DNA of 40,670 nucleotides from Acidobacteriaceae bacterium (GCA_025934135.1 JAICYR010000007.1:1-40670), one strand, 5' to 3'; shown: positions 25,857 through 35,344, numbered from the stretch's first letter. Notes: generated from the letters alone by a model not told the origin. Translations and numbers: made by a program.

Positions 25857-26843
25857 ATGCCATCGTTTGACATAACCATTGCCGGCGAAATCAATCTGGA
25901 TCTGATCCTCCACGGGCTGCCGGTTGAGATCCCGGTGGAGCGGGAAATTCTCGCTACCGGCTTTGAAGCCACGCTTGGCAGCTCCTCGGCAATTTTGACT
26001 CATAACCTTGCCTGTCTGGGAATGGCTACGGGATTTATCACACGGGTGGGACGCGACGAGCTTGGCCAGATGGCCTTGAAACGGCTCGCCGAGAGTGGGG
26101 CTGACCTATCCAAAGTGGTGAAGGCTGACAATGGAACCAAGACCGGGGTCACGGTGCTGCTCGACCACAGTGGGGAGCGGCGCATCCTTACCTATCCCGG
26201 CACGATGTTTGAGATGACCCGGGCCGATCTGGACGTTGAATATCTGGCGTCGGCGCGGCACTTTCATCTGTCGTCGCTGTTTCTTCATCGTGGTTTGCAG
26301 GCCGATTTGCCGGACCTATTTAATGAACTGAAGTCTCGCGGCTTAACGCTGTCGCTCGATACCAACGATGATCCGGAAGACAAGTGGGACGGAGTGCTGG
26401 CGCAGCTTCTTCCTTATATAGATATTCTGCTGCCCAACAGGGACGAGCTGTGCCGGATGACGCGCCGCGACAATCTGGAGGATGCGCTTGCCGAACTATC
26501 TTCCATAGTGCCGGTGATTGCGGTGAAATGCGGCAGGGAAGGCGCGGTGGTCCAGAACCGAGAGCGTCAGATGCGTGTCGCCGGGATCGCGGTAGAGCCT
26601 GTCGATAGCATCGGAGCGGGTGATAGCTTCAACGCCGGCTTTCTTGCCGCATGGCTTTCCGGATGCGGCTTGGAAGAGAGCGCGCGTGCGGGCAATATTA
26701 CGGGAGCATTTTCCACGCTCCGGCCGGGGGGCACGGAGGCATTTCGGCGGAGTGAAGAACGCGAACGCTTTCTAAAGCAGCATCGGTTTCCTTTCGTCCA
26801 TAGCCGCGCTGCGGAGAATGCCGGAATTACCAAGAACGCCTGA
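25857..26843 (+). CDS. PfkB-family carbohydrate kinase
   Basis: 328 residues. Ribokinase fold: substrate-lid strand ITIAGEINLDLILHGLP at the N-terminus, a glycine motif region HNLACLGMATGFITRVGRDELG (abridged here: GFITRVGRDELG, about 58-69), ILLPNRDEL (about 189-197) and the C-terminal signature DSIGAGDSFNAGFL with the catalytic Asp (about 254). Phosphorylates a sugar or sugar acid; fructose, KDG and ribose kinases share the fold and I cannot choose. It starts 115 bases from the divergent amidohydrolase and is followed 47 bases later by the permease, suggesting one catabolic unit. Confidence 0.9.
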   Translation: MPSFDITIAGEINLDLILHGLPVEIPVEREILATGFEATLGSSSAILTHNLACLGMATGFITRVGRDELGQMALKRLAESGADLSKVVKADNGTKTGVTVLLDHSGERRILTYPGTMFEMTRADLDVEYLASARHFHLSSLFLHRGLQADLPDLFNELKSRGLTLSLDTNDDPEDKWDGVLAQLLPYIDILLPNRDELCRMTRRDNLEDALAELSSIVPVIAVKCGREGAVVQNRERQMRVAGIAVEPVDSIGAGDSFNAGFLAAWLSGCGLEESARAGNITGAFSTLRPGGTEAFRRSEERERFLKQHRFPFVHSRAAENAGITKNA

Positions 26844-26890
26844 ACGCGGGCTGTCGCAAAATAGTAGTCTTTCTAGCATCGAGGATGTGA

Positions 26891-28216
26891 ATGTCCGCAG
26901 AACCCGCCGCTGTTTCCGGCCAGCCAACCTTAAAGCGCAGTCTTCGCTATTGGGACCTGGTGCTCTACGGCCTGATTCTTGTCCAGCCCACCGCGCCGAT
27001 GCCCGTCTTCGGGGTCATTTACAAGCAGTCCGACGGATTCGCGGTCAGCGCGGTGCTGTGCGCGCTGGTGGCCATGCTGTTCACCTCGATCAGCTACGGA
27101 CGTATGTCGCGCCGCTATACCGAGGGCGGCTCCGCCTACACCTATGTGGGGCGCGAGCTGCATCCGGCGCTCGGTTACATGGCCGGATGGTGCATGGCGC
27201 TGGACTATATTCTGAATCCGCTGATCTGCACCATCTGGTGCTCCAAGGCGGCGGGGAATTTTGTTCCCGGAGTCCCTTACGTTGTCTGGGCGATCTTCTT
27301 TGCGCTGCTGTTTACGATGCTTAACCTGAACGGCGTGGAGACCTCGGCGCGCATCAACACCATGATGGCCACCGCTCTGTTCGTGGTGGTGGCGCTGGTC
27401 ATCGTTGTGTTCCTGCGCTACATCCTTCACATGGACGATTCGTCGGCGTCATTTTATACCGACCCGTTTTACAACCACACGTTCACCTCGTCCGCGCTGT
27501 TCCGAGGTACTTCGATCGCCGTGCTTGCCTACATAGGCTTCGACGGCATCTCCACGCTCTCCGACGAGGCCAGGGACCCGGGCCGCAGCGTTCCGCGCGC
27601 CATTGTCTCCACCTGTCTCTTGACGGGGCTGTTGGTTTTCATTGAAGTGTATTTGGCGCAACTGGTGTGGCCGCGTGGGCTGGCCTTTCCTGAAATCGAC
27701 ACGGCCTACGTCCACATCGCCCGTCACGCCGGCGGGCCGATTCTGTTCGCCATCGTGAACGGAGCGCTGCTGCTGGCCACCATCGGCAGCGGCATGACCT
27801 CGCAGCTTGGGGCCTCGCGGCTGCTGCTGGCCATGGGGCAGGACGGCGCGATTCCCAGAAAATTTTTTGGGGCGGTTTCGCGCCGGAACCGCATTCCCGC
27901 CAACAACGTGCTGATGATCGGCGGGATCTGCCTCGTCGGCGCGCTGCTGATGAGCTATGAGCGCGGCGCGGAGCTGCTGAATTACGGAGCGCTGCTCGCA
28001 TTTATGGGCGTCAACGTTTCGTCCGCCGTGCTGGGCTGGAGGGAGGGCCGCGGCTCGCAGTGGTTCTGGATTACGATTTCGCTGCTCGGCTTCGCGGTGT
28101 GTTTCTTCATCTGGCTTCATCTGAGCCACGCGGCGATCGTTGTAGGTAGCATATGGGCGGCGTTCGGAATTGCTGTCTGGCTGCTGCACGGGCGCAGGGC
28201 GCGCTCGCTCGCATAG
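26891..28216 (+). CDS. APC-family permease
   Basis: 441 residues, about twelve hydrophobic segments. The first helix has GLILVQPTAPMPVFGVI, and helix 6 has GFDGISTLSDEARDPGRSVPRAI, the conserved APC segment after the substrate helix. The family moves amino acids, amines or related compounds with protons or by exchange. The start is ATG 26891 with GAGG six bases upstream. It follows the PfkB kinase, so the substrate may be linked to that pathway; known sugar carriers belong to other families. It converges on the next gene with only 24 bases between. Confidence 0.92.
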   Translation: MSAEPAAVSGQPTLKRSLRYWDLVLYGLILVQPTAPMPVFGVIYKQSDGFAVSAVLCALVAMLFTSISYGRMSRRYTEGGSAYTYVGRELHPALGYMAGWCMALDYILNPLICTIWCSKAAGNFVPGVPYVVWAIFFALLFTMLNLNGVETSARINTMMATALFVVVALVIVVFLRYILHMDDSSASFYTDPFYNHTFTSSALFRGTSIAVLAYIGFDGISTLSDEARDPGRSVPRAIVSTCLLTGLLVFIEVYLAQLVWPRGLAFPEIDTAYVHIARHAGGPILFAIVNGALLLATIGSGMTSQLGASRLLLAMGQDGAIPRKFFGAVSRRNRIPANNVLMIGGICLVGALLMSYERGAELLNYGALLAFMGVNVSSAVLGWREGRGSQWFWITISLLGFAVCFFIWLHLSHAAIVVGSIWAAFGIAVWLLHGRRARSLA

Positions 28217-28240
28217 TGCGGTCGGGGCACCCCGGTTTAT

Positions 28241-29815
28241 TTATGAGTCAAAGCGGCCGTTAGGGCGGAGCGTCAGTGTGCCGTCTTCATTCAGTTTCTG
28301 GTGGCAGGCCCAACGCACCGGATAGCGCATTCCCTTTACTTCTATCTCTGCTTTCAGCTTCAGCCCCTGCCATTTTGTTCCATTCGGCAGCACCAACTGC
28401 GCCTGGCGGATTTTGCCGGGGAGCGGGTATCCGGGGTCGAGACAACCGCTAGACAGCGGAGCGCCGTCGGGTCCTTCCACGGTTACCCGCAGCACTCCCG
28501 GAACGCCCGCGATTCCATCATTGGCGAAGCCGATGATTAAGCCGGCGCGGCCCGCTTCGTCATAACTCCAGATGAAAGATGGGCGCACGCGATAGCCGAT
28601 TTTCCGGTTAATGCGGTCGAAGGAGGCCGGGAATGCGTGGTAATAGGCCATGAGATTTTCCGCGCTGATGACGTGGAAATTCCATAGCGACCAGTAATTC
28701 GCGCCGATGTCGATGACATGCTCGATGATGTTGTCGGCGGGCGAGATGCCCTCGTGCATGGGAAGCGACGCAGATTTACCAGGCACGGCTTGTTCCAACG
28801 CAACAGCGGTCCATGGCGGACGGTTGCTGAGCGCCTCAATCTGCACGTTCTCGATAAAGATGGTGTCGCTGCGAATCCAGTTATTGCTGCGGACCGTCCG
28901 GTCGAGTACCTCTGAGTTTCCAACGCGGCTGCTGTCGGGCTGGGTGTTGGTGACAAGCGGGGTCTTTGTAAAATGCTCCAGTTGCACCTGAAGCATGTTT
29001 TCCCAGGTCCGCTCGGCGGTCTGGTAATCAGGGAAAGGATTGCTGGCGAACGGCCAGGTGTGGCCCTCTCCCCAGAAACCGTACATGAAAGTATCGATAC
29101 ACTCGACCGCCGGATTGCCGTTGAATTCAGCTGCCAGCAGCCCGACCAGTTCGCGGAATGCCTGCTGGAAAAATGGATTGTCGTACCGAGGCTGGAAATG
29201 CGCCCGCGGATTTTTGAGATACCTTACGTTGGGTGGCTGATCGGATTTCCAGTTGCCCACCAACTTCACCATCGGGACCTTATCGAGCACAAAATCCGGC
29301 AGCGCCGGCGCGTGGAAATAATCCGGAGCGGACATCTGGACACGGAACGCGATCCGCTTTTGGTTCTTTTTCGCAAGATCGAATATGAGCCGCAAATAAT
29401 CGGGAAAGTCGAGGCGTCCCGGACTGGATTGAATCTCACGCCATGTGGGGCGGACGTAAAGAAGCTGGCCCAGCGGAAACTGAACCAGCTTCTCAATCGC
29501 CTGCGGAATGTTGGTGGACTGAATTTCCTCCGTGCCCATATCCGCCGTGATGTAGGTGACTAGTCCTTTGCCGTAGTTGGGAACGGGCTGGTCCGATGGA
29601 GTCGTCGTCATTACCACCTGGTCGCCTGGAATAATGGCGTCAGGAGAATCTTGCGGGAAAGGCCCCTGGTTCAGCCGGTCAGTCACCGTGGGGCCGGAGC
29701 CAAAATCGTATTTGCCCCAATTGTGGGCGGCAACGGTTCCGTGCGCCTCGGTGGGTGCGAGGCTTGCGGCGACCGCGGCTACACCTCCGGCTTTTAGAAA
29801 GCTCCTTCGGTCCAT
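28241..29815 (-). CDS. Tat-exported TIM-barrel glycosidase-like protein of unknown specificity
   Basis: 524 residues. A twin-arginine signal (MDRRSFLKAGG, ending near residue 25) sends it folded to the periplasm. The middle part reads like a glycoside-hydrolase TIM barrel (VRPTWREIQSSPGRLDFPDY; IAFRVQMSAPDYF; IDTFMYGFWGEGHTW, which holds a likely catalytic Glu; NYWSLWNFHV). The last 120 residues form a beta-sandwich. It is most similar in style to DUF4832/GH42-like proteins, but I cannot assign a family firmly. It lies 34 bases downstream of the alpha-galactosidase stop, on the same strand, hence probably the same transcript and polymer. Confidence 0.72.
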   Translation of the reverse strand: MDRRSFLKAGGVAAVAASLAPTEAHGTVAAHNWGKYDFGSGPTVTDRLNQGPFPQDSPDAIIPGDQVVMTTTPSDQPVPNYGKGLVTYITADMGTEEIQSTNIPQAIEKLVQFPLGQLLYVRPTWREIQSSPGRLDFPDYLRLIFDLAKKNQKRIAFRVQMSAPDYFHAPALPDFVLDKVPMVKLVGNWKSDQPPNVRYLKNPRAHFQPRYDNPFFQQAFRELVGLLAAEFNGNPAVECIDTFMYGFWGEGHTWPFASNPFPDYQTAERTWENMLQVQLEHFTKTPLVTNTQPDSSRVGNSEVLDRTVRSNNWIRSDTIFIENVQIEALSNRPPWTAVALEQAVPGKSASLPMHEGISPADNIIEHVIDIGANYWSLWNFHVISAENLMAYYHAFPASFDRINRKIGYRVRPSFIWSYDEAGRAGLIIGFANDGIAGVPGVLRVTVEGPDGAPLSSGCLDPGYPLPGKIRQAQLVLPNGTKWQGLKLKAEIEVKGMRYPVRWACHQKLNEDGTLTLRPNGRFDS

Positions 29816-29849
29816 GAGGCCTTTCCTCTCCGCTCCGGCAAAATCCCGA

Positions 29850-31205
29850 TCAAAGCGACTTGACGCGGTAAAGGGCGACTCCGTGGGACGGGACAGTAGC
29901 TGTGATGGTGCTGCCCGCTTTTGTCGTCTTGCCCGTCCACAGGTCGTCCAGAGAGTAACCGTTTTGGTTTGCGGAAAGACCCAACGCGGAAGCTTTCACC
30001 GAGACTTTCTGCTCTTGATCCCCCGTGTTGAACAGGCCGACGATTACGTCTCCGTTTGGCTCCGTTTTGGCGAAGACCTGCCGGGCGCTCTCGTTGACGA
30101 TCCTTTTGGCGGCGATCGTGTCCTGGTCCACGGCTAGCACGGCCTTGTTCTCCAGCAACGTCATGTCGTATGGATCAAGATGCGTCAGATCAACTCCGAG
30201 AATCAGGGGCGCCGCGCCAAGAGACCACAAACTCAGTTGGGTTTTCCGCTCGTCTGGAGTGGTTCCGTTATTTTTTCCGTTGCCCACCTCAACGGAGTCG
30301 TAGTCGTTGAAACCTCCGGGGCCCGCGTATGGCTGCCATTTGGCAACATAGTCGAAGCGGTTCTTGATGCTGGGCCAACTGGTCAGCGGATAGCTGCCGT
30401 GCTTGTCGCAGCCATAGCACTCCAGGTCGGGTGCGAACTCCCATTGGTTCGCATACTTCATCAGCACGGGGGCAATTTCCGTAGTAAAGTGCCCCTGCGT
30501 GATGTTCAGAATCATTGGCCGCCCGCTTTGCCGAATCGCTTTCGACCATGCCTCGATGTCAGGCACGTTCTTGTTGTGCATACCGTCCAGTTTGATGTAG
30601 TCGACGCCCCACGACGCCATCCGGTCCACCAATGAGTTGATGTACTCCTGGGCACCCGGCTTGTTGTAGTCAATGCCCACCATGCCTTTGCAGTTGTAGT
30701 TGCTTTCCTCGACAGACGGCTCGGCAATCTGGGCGGCGGTGTACTGGGTGCCTTTAATCTGCGTGTTCTTCTTCACGGCCTGCATGGAAATGCCCGGAGT
30801 CATGTAGATTCCGAACTTCATTCCGAGGCTGTGAACATAATCAGCAACGACCTTGATGCCGTTGGCTTCACCTTCGGGAGGAAATATAGAAGGGTCCGTC
30901 ACCCAGCGGCCATACTGATCCACATTGGGGCCCTGGGGGCCTGGGCATTCGTACCAGAAATCGTCGATGTTGATGTATTCGTAGCCGAGGTTTTGCAGGC
31001 CGGAATGCTTCATGGCCTGCGCCTGGGCCTCGACGTTCGCCGCCGTGGGTTCCTTGCGAAGAAAGCTCCAACTGCTCCAGCCGAGCACGGGCGTGCGCCC
31101 GATGCCATTGTCCTCGGCCCTGGCGTTCGGCAATGCAACAAGGGCCCCGCCCCCCATCAATATAACCACCAGCGCCGCTGTTAAAGCCTGTGTCGATCTC
31201 CGCAT
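29850..31205 (-). CDS. Secreted alpha-galactosidase, glycoside hydrolase family 27
   Basis: 451 residues from the ATG at 31205 (AAAGGGA eight bases upstream); an upstream extension to 31448 would cross the promoter region. A signal peptide (about 1-30) ends PNARA. The barrel has TPVLGWSSWSF, YEYINIDDFWYE, GMKFGIYMTPG, WGVDYIKLDGMHNK (likely nucleophile Asp) and GGFNDYDSVEVGNG, the counterpart of GGWNDPDMLEVGNG. QLSLWSLGAAPLILGVDL is also typical. A C-terminal all-beta domain ends at ALYRVKSL. It removes terminal alpha-galactose from oligo- or polysaccharides. It is divergent from the TonB receptor and probably shares its control region. Confidence 0.92.
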   Translation of the reverse strand: MRRSTQALTAALVVILMGGGALVALPNARAEDNGIGRTPVLGWSSWSFLRKEPTAANVEAQAQAMKHSGLQNLGYEYINIDDFWYECPGPQGPNVDQYGRWVTDPSIFPPEGEANGIKVVADYVHSLGMKFGIYMTPGISMQAVKKNTQIKGTQYTAAQIAEPSVEESNYNCKGMVGIDYNKPGAQEYINSLVDRMASWGVDYIKLDGMHNKNVPDIEAWSKAIRQSGRPMILNITQGHFTTEIAPVLMKYANQWEFAPDLECYGCDKHGSYPLTSWPSIKNRFDYVAKWQPYAGPGGFNDYDSVEVGNGKNNGTTPDERKTQLSLWSLGAAPLILGVDLTHLDPYDMTLLENKAVLAVDQDTIAAKRIVNESARQVFAKTEPNGDVIVGLFNTGDQEQKVSVKASALGLSANQNGYSLDDLWTGKTTKAGSTITATVPSHGVALYRVKSL

Positions 31206-31438
31206 ACAATCATTCCCTTTCTTTATGAGTGGGTTGCGCAAGCGCGAAAAATAATAACGATAAGATACCACGAAGCGAGTGGCGGTTGGATTTGGGATCG
31301 ATTTTGCTTCGATTCTCCTCGGCCGACGGCAGGGGCAGGTGGCTTCTATGGGGATTTGGGAGAAGATTCCGGGCAAGTGCCAGAACGGTCGGGGCGGGGT
31401 GCAGACTATTAATGGGCCGACTCCTGTCTCGGCCTCCT

Positions 31439-31463
31439 TGTCAACCAAAAGTTTTGGTTGACA
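31439..31463. promoter_or_regulatory. 25-base palindromic operator
   Basis: TGTCAACCAAAA, a central G and TTTTGGTTGACA form perfect 12-base arms. The right arm contains the -35 box of the receptor promoter, so a bound repressor would block polymerase. The site is odd-length, unlike typical LacI sites. It may also control the divergent alpha-galactosidase, whose start is 234 bases away. Confidence 0.7.
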
Positions 31464-31486
31464 TTGCCTGAACCGTAAGGTAAAAC
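31458..31486 (+). promoter_or_regulatory. Sigma70-type promoter of the TonB receptor
   Basis: A perfect TTGACA (31458-31463) is followed by a 17-base spacer and TAAAAC (31481-31486, four of six matches to TATAAT). Transcription would start near 31493, giving a 5' untranslated region of about 160 bases. Confidence 0.6.
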
Positions 31487-31524
31487 AACCTTGCTTAATC
31501 GAATCCGGTATGTTTTGCTATGTA

Positions 31525-31543
31525 TCGAAACGTTTGAGCGATC
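31525..31543. promoter_or_regulatory. LacI-like operator in the receptor leader
   Basis: AAACGTTT (31528-31535), a perfect core with central CG as used by many LacI-family sugar regulators, is flanked by ATCG on the left and CGAT on the right in the stretch ATCGAAACGTTTGAGCGAT. It lies about 40 bases downstream of the -10 box, a position for roadblock repression. No LacI gene is in the window. Confidence 0.45.
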
Positions 31544-31654
31544 ATGGGCCTTGTGTCAGAAGGCCTCTTATAAGGAATCTGCTTAGGAATTCCATCGGCT
31601 GGGCCGAAACATTGCACTCCCCGAGACACTGGGGATTTTGAGGAGGTAAGAGAC

Positions 31655-34600
31655 ATGAGCAGGAAACTGCGAATCGCCACAAGGTCGTTTGGACTTTGTA
31701 TTGCGTTGGCGCTTTTCGTTGTAGCGGGTTTGTGCTACGGACAGAACAACGACGCTTCTCTGAGCGGAACTGTGACGGACACGACCGGTGCCGCAATTCC
31801 GAACGCAAATTTAACGTTAACAAACGAGGCGACTGGGATCAGCCGGACGGCGAAAACCGATGCCTCCGGCGGATACAGTATCACTGCTATCACGCCGGGA
31901 AAGTATGACCTTTCGGTGATCGCATCGGGGTTCAAAACCACCATCAACAAGGGAATTCAGCTCCAGATCAGCCAGGCCGGAACTGTGAATGTACAGCTCC
32001 CCGCGGGTGCAGCCGAGCAGACGGTGACGGTGCAGGGCGGGAGCTCCGCCATTAACGTCACGAATGCGCAATTGGGCGGCGGCATTGCTCCGGAGACGCT
32101 GCAGAATTTTCCGCTGATCATTTCCGGCGCGCCGCGTTCCTCAGTAACTGTGGCGTTGATGCTGCCCGGCGTCAGCACCGGCGGCACCGGCAATGCTTAT
32201 AACGCCCAGACCAACGGCGGTCTGGTGAGCGGCGACGAGGCTCTGGTGGATGGCGCCACCGCGATGGAAGGCTTCATGAACCAGAGCGGCATGGTCAGCC
32301 TTGAGACAGACTTCGGTATGTCCCCGGACATCACCAGCGAAGTAACGGTTCTGACGGCCAACTACCCCGCTCAGTACGGCAATACCACCTCCGGACAACT
32401 CATTGTTCAAACTCGGTCCGGTGGCAGCCAGTTCCACGGTGCGGCGTACGATTACATCAGCAACCGGATATTCAATGCGTATCAGTATGGTTTTACTGGG
32501 ACATCGAAACCGGAAGACACCCAGAACGATTACGGCGCCAACATTGGCGGCCCCATTCCTGGCGTTCACGGCCAGAACTCATTCCTGAAGGGCTTTTTCT
32601 ACTTCAGTTGGGAATCCTTTAAGGAAGCCGGCGGCGTCAACTCCGCCACCATGACCATTCCCTCGCTGAACGACCGCGTCGGGAACTTCAGCGGTGTGAC
32701 CACGCAATTGTATTACCCGGACGATCCGGCAAAATACGGTGCGGATGCGGGGCAGCCGATTGCCTACAATGGCGTGAAGAACGTGATCAATCCGGCCTAT
32801 GCGGATCCGATCGCCACGGCATGGATGGCGCCGTTGCCGACGCCGACAAGCGCTGGCGAGGTCAACAACTATTTCATTCCGAGGTCCGGACAGGGATCGC
32901 TGACCAACGGCGAGAACGTCTACTTCGGGCGGGTTGATTTCAACGTCGGCGACAATGATCACCTGTACTTCACTACCTGGTGGCAACGCGCGGCAGTCAA
33001 CGCGCAAAGTGATTTGCCTATCGCGCTTTCCACCGCGCAGCCGGCCGACCCGGAGAACGCGAATATTCAGCGCCTGAATTGGGAGCACATTTTCTCGAAC
33101 AGCATGAATAACCACGCGACGCTGGGTTACCTGAATCGCAACGAAGGCTACTATGCCTTGAACGGCAAGGCGGACCTGCCCAAGGTGTCAGGGACAGCCA
33201 ACGCCACCTATTTGCCGACCTTCACCATGGATGGCTATACCCAATTGGGCAACACAGCCGGTCCTAATGCCGCTGCAAACGTCACGACCCGCGGCACTTG
33301 GGCTTTCAATGATGTGTTTACCAAGGTCGCCGGGACGCATACCATCACGGCGGGGTTTCAGTGGCACATGGCGGGAACCACCATCAATAACTCTGGAAAT
33401 CAGGGCGGAACCTTCCAATTCAACGCGGACACGACCGGCAATCAGAACTGCCCTGCGACCGCTCCCTGCCCAGGCAATGGCGCAGCCGCCTTTTACCTCG
33501 GTGCAGTCGGTAATGCAAATGTCAGCTACTACAATGTGCCGGCGACATACCCCAGACAGTACGGCTATGCGGTATTCGCGGGTGACAGCTGGCGCTTAAA
33601 CCCCAAGCTGACGCTGAACTACAGCGTGCGCTGGGATTACATCACACCGTTCAAGGAGAAGTATAACCACCTCTCCTTCTTCGATCCGACTGGTCTAAAC
33701 CCTGGCGCTGTAACCAGCGACGGGACGGAATTGCCTGGGCGGCTGGCTTTTGCGGGGAACAAGTACGGCGACGCGAGCTACGGCGCTCCTTATCCCGAAG
33801 TCCCATTCAAGAAAGCAATCTCGCCGCGTGTGGGCTTCGCGTACGCCGTAACGCCGACGACAGTCATTCGCGCCGGCTACGGCATCTACTTCGGCCAGGC
33901 GTTCTATCCCGGCTGGAATGGCGGCATGAACCTGGACGGCTTCAATAAAACCTATAGCGTGAGCGAGGGCGCGAGCGGCGGACTGAAGATTCCTGCTCTG
34001 TATCTGGTCAACGGCATCAATCCAGACGCTGTGGGGCCCACGCAGGATATATCTTCCAGCTTCGACAATGGCCAGGGTGCCCCCATGTACCGGCCACTGG
34101 ATGGAAACCGGAGACCTTATTCTTCCCAGTGGAACGTCACTATCGGCAAAGAACTGCCTGGGAATACTGGCGTAACGCTGTCCTATGTTGGCACCAAGGG
34201 GACACACCTTCCTTCAGCGCTGAGCCAGCTCAACGTCCTCAATCCATTTAACTCGAAAATCGCCGGTCTGGGATCAGACCTTAATGTGAGCTACAACTCG
34301 GCCAATGGGCCGGCAACTTTCGCCGCCGACGGCGTGCCAGTTCCTTATATCGGATGGGCCGACCAGATGTCCGGATGCGACCCGACCATCGGACAGGCGC
34401 TCTTGCCGTATCCAATGTACTGCGGTACGATTCCGGGGCTGAACGAGGGGCACGCCAACTCCATCTACAACTCCTTCCAGGCCGAGGTGCAGCGGCGCAT
34501 GCACAATGGGCTGTATCTGCTTACCTCCCTCACCGTGGCCAAGATGTACACCAACGGCGCGTTTTCAACCCAATCCGCGTCCGGAGGCACCGGGAGCAAT

Positions 34601-35269
34601 AATGGCAGCTTCTCGCCTTTTGAGGCTAATCGTGAGTGGGCCTTGTCGCCGTCGAACGTACCCGTGACCTGGCAAGTCTCGGCTGTGTATGATCTTCCTT
34701 TCGGACACAATAAGAGATTCCTCAGCACCGGAGGACCGCTGAATGCTCTGGTGGGCGGATGGCAGGTCAGCCCGCTTTACCGCTACGAGTGGGGCATTCC
34801 CATGTCCTTCTCTTCATCCACCTGCCCAACGGCTGCGCTTGCTCCGTATTTCAACCAAGCCTGCGTTCCCGGTCTCCTCCCTGGCCAGCAGCCGTTCCTC
34901 CACGGACGGAATGGCTTTGACCCGGGGAAGGACGGCGCGCAATACCTGAATCCGCTAGCCTTTGAAAGCGACTTTTCCACCTTCGGCTATACCGGTTATG
35001 GAAAGGCTGTTTCCACGGTCTACGGTCCGTCCTATCAGGATTGGGATGTGGCCCTCTCCAAGAACACCAGGATTACCGAACGGGTAAACCTGAAGTTCAC
35101 GGCGAACTTCTTCAATCTCTTCAACAACCACTACTTCGTTAACCAGGGTAATGGTCCGGGCAACGCATTCAACACGGACGTGGCCGGTACCGGCAACTCC
35201 TTCGGGCAGTGGAACGGGACCGTCAGCAACCCGCGCAACATTCAGGTGGCCGGACGTATCGAATTCTGA
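31655..35269 (+). CDS. TonB-dependent receptor with carboxypeptidase-regulatory-like N-terminal domain (Oar-like)
   Basis: 1204 residues, a very common acidobacterial type. A signal peptide (about 1-29, ending CYGQ) is followed by a beta-sandwich (about 32-118: LSGTVTDTTGAAIPNANLTL, TDASGGYSITAITPGKYDL). Next come a plug-like region (about 135-250: FGMSPDITSEVTVLTANYPA, GNTTSGQLIVQTRSGG) and a large outer-membrane barrel. The last residues, VAGRIEF, end in Phe as expected for barrel assembly. It imports a large substrate, plausibly an oligosaccharide given the alpha-galactosidase and Tat-exported hydrolase next door. AGGAGGT seven bases before the ATG predicts strong translation. No SusD-like gene is adjacent. 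Confidence 0.94.
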   Translation: MSRKLRIATRSFGLCIALALFVVAGLCYGQNNDASLSGTVTDTTGAAIPNANLTLTNEATGISRTAKTDASGGYSITAITPGKYDLSVIASGFKTTINKGIQLQISQAGTVNVQLPAGAAEQTVTVQGGSSAINVTNAQLGGGIAPETLQNFPLIISGAPRSSVTVALMLPGVSTGGTGNAYNAQTNGGLVSGDEALVDGATAMEGFMNQSGMVSLETDFGMSPDITSEVTVLTANYPAQYGNTTSGQLIVQTRSGGSQFHGAAYDYISNRIFNAYQYGFTGTSKPEDTQNDYGANIGGPIPGVHGQNSFLKGFFYFSWESFKEAGGVNSATMTIPSLNDRVGNFSGVTTQLYYPDDPAKYGADAGQPIAYNGVKNVINPAYADPIATAWMAPLPTPTSAGEVNNYFIPRSGQGSLTNGENVYFGRVDFNVGDNDHLYFTTWWQRAAVNAQSDLPIALSTAQPADPENANIQRLNWEHIFSNSMNNHATLGYLNRNEGYYALNGKADLPKVSGTANATYLPTFTMDGYTQLGNTAGPNAAANVTTRGTWAFNDVFTKVAGTHTITAGFQWHMAGTTINNSGNQGGTFQFNADTTGNQNCPATAPCPGNGAAAFYLGAVGNANVSYYNVPATYPRQYGYAVFAGDSWRLNPKLTLNYSVRWDYITPFKEKYNHLSFFDPTGLNPGAVTSDGTELPGRLAFAGNKYGDASYGAPYPEVPFKKAISPRVGFAYAVTPTTVIRAGYGIYFGQAFYPGWNGGMNLDGFNKTYSVSEGASGGLKIPALYLVNGINPDAVGPTQDISSSFDNGQGAPMYRPLDGNRRPYSSQWNVTIGKELPGNTGVTLSYVGTKGTHLPSALSQLNVLNPFNSKIAGLGSDLNVSYNSANGPATFAADGVPVPYIGWADQMSGCDPTIGQALLPYPMYCGTIPGLNEGHANSIYNSFQAEVQRRMHNGLYLLTSLTVAKMYTNGAFSTQSASGGTGSNNGSFSPFEANREWALSPSNVPVTWQVSAVYDLPFGHNKRFLSTGGPLNALVGGWQVSPLYRYEWGIPMSFSSSTCPTAALAPYFNQACVPGLLPGQQPFLHGRNGFDPGKDGAQYLNPLAFESDFSTFGYTGYGKAVSTVYGPSYQDWDVALSKNTRITERVNLKFTANFFNLFNNHYFVNQGNGPGNAFNTDVAGTGNSFGQWNGTVSNPRNIQVAGRIEF

Positions 35270-35294
35270 ACTGTGTTGTCGCTGTCCTCCCCTT

Positions 35295-35344
35295 GGAACC
35301 GTTCGCGCCCGAGCAAATCCGGACGCGACGGTTCCAGATTTTTT
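35295..35344 (+). terminator. Rho-independent terminator after the TonB receptor
   Basis: GGAACCG (35295-35301) pairs with CGGTTCC (35329-35335), and after a bulged T, TCGCG (35303-35307) pairs with CGCGA (35324-35328); a T run follows at 35339-35344. The stem has twelve pairs and sits 26 bases after the stop codon. Confidence 0.82.

Larger units (their letters stand above)
31206..31654. other. Divergent intergenic region, alpha-galactosidase / TonB receptor
   Basis: 449 bases without a gene. It holds a palindromic operator overlapping a good promoter (31439-31486) and a second LacI-like palindrome (31525-31543), both listed. The promoter for the alpha-galactosidase on the other strand was not resolved. 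A short CCCC/GGGG hairpin (about 31619-31634) lies just before the AGGAGGT site of the receptor gene. Confidence 0.7.
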
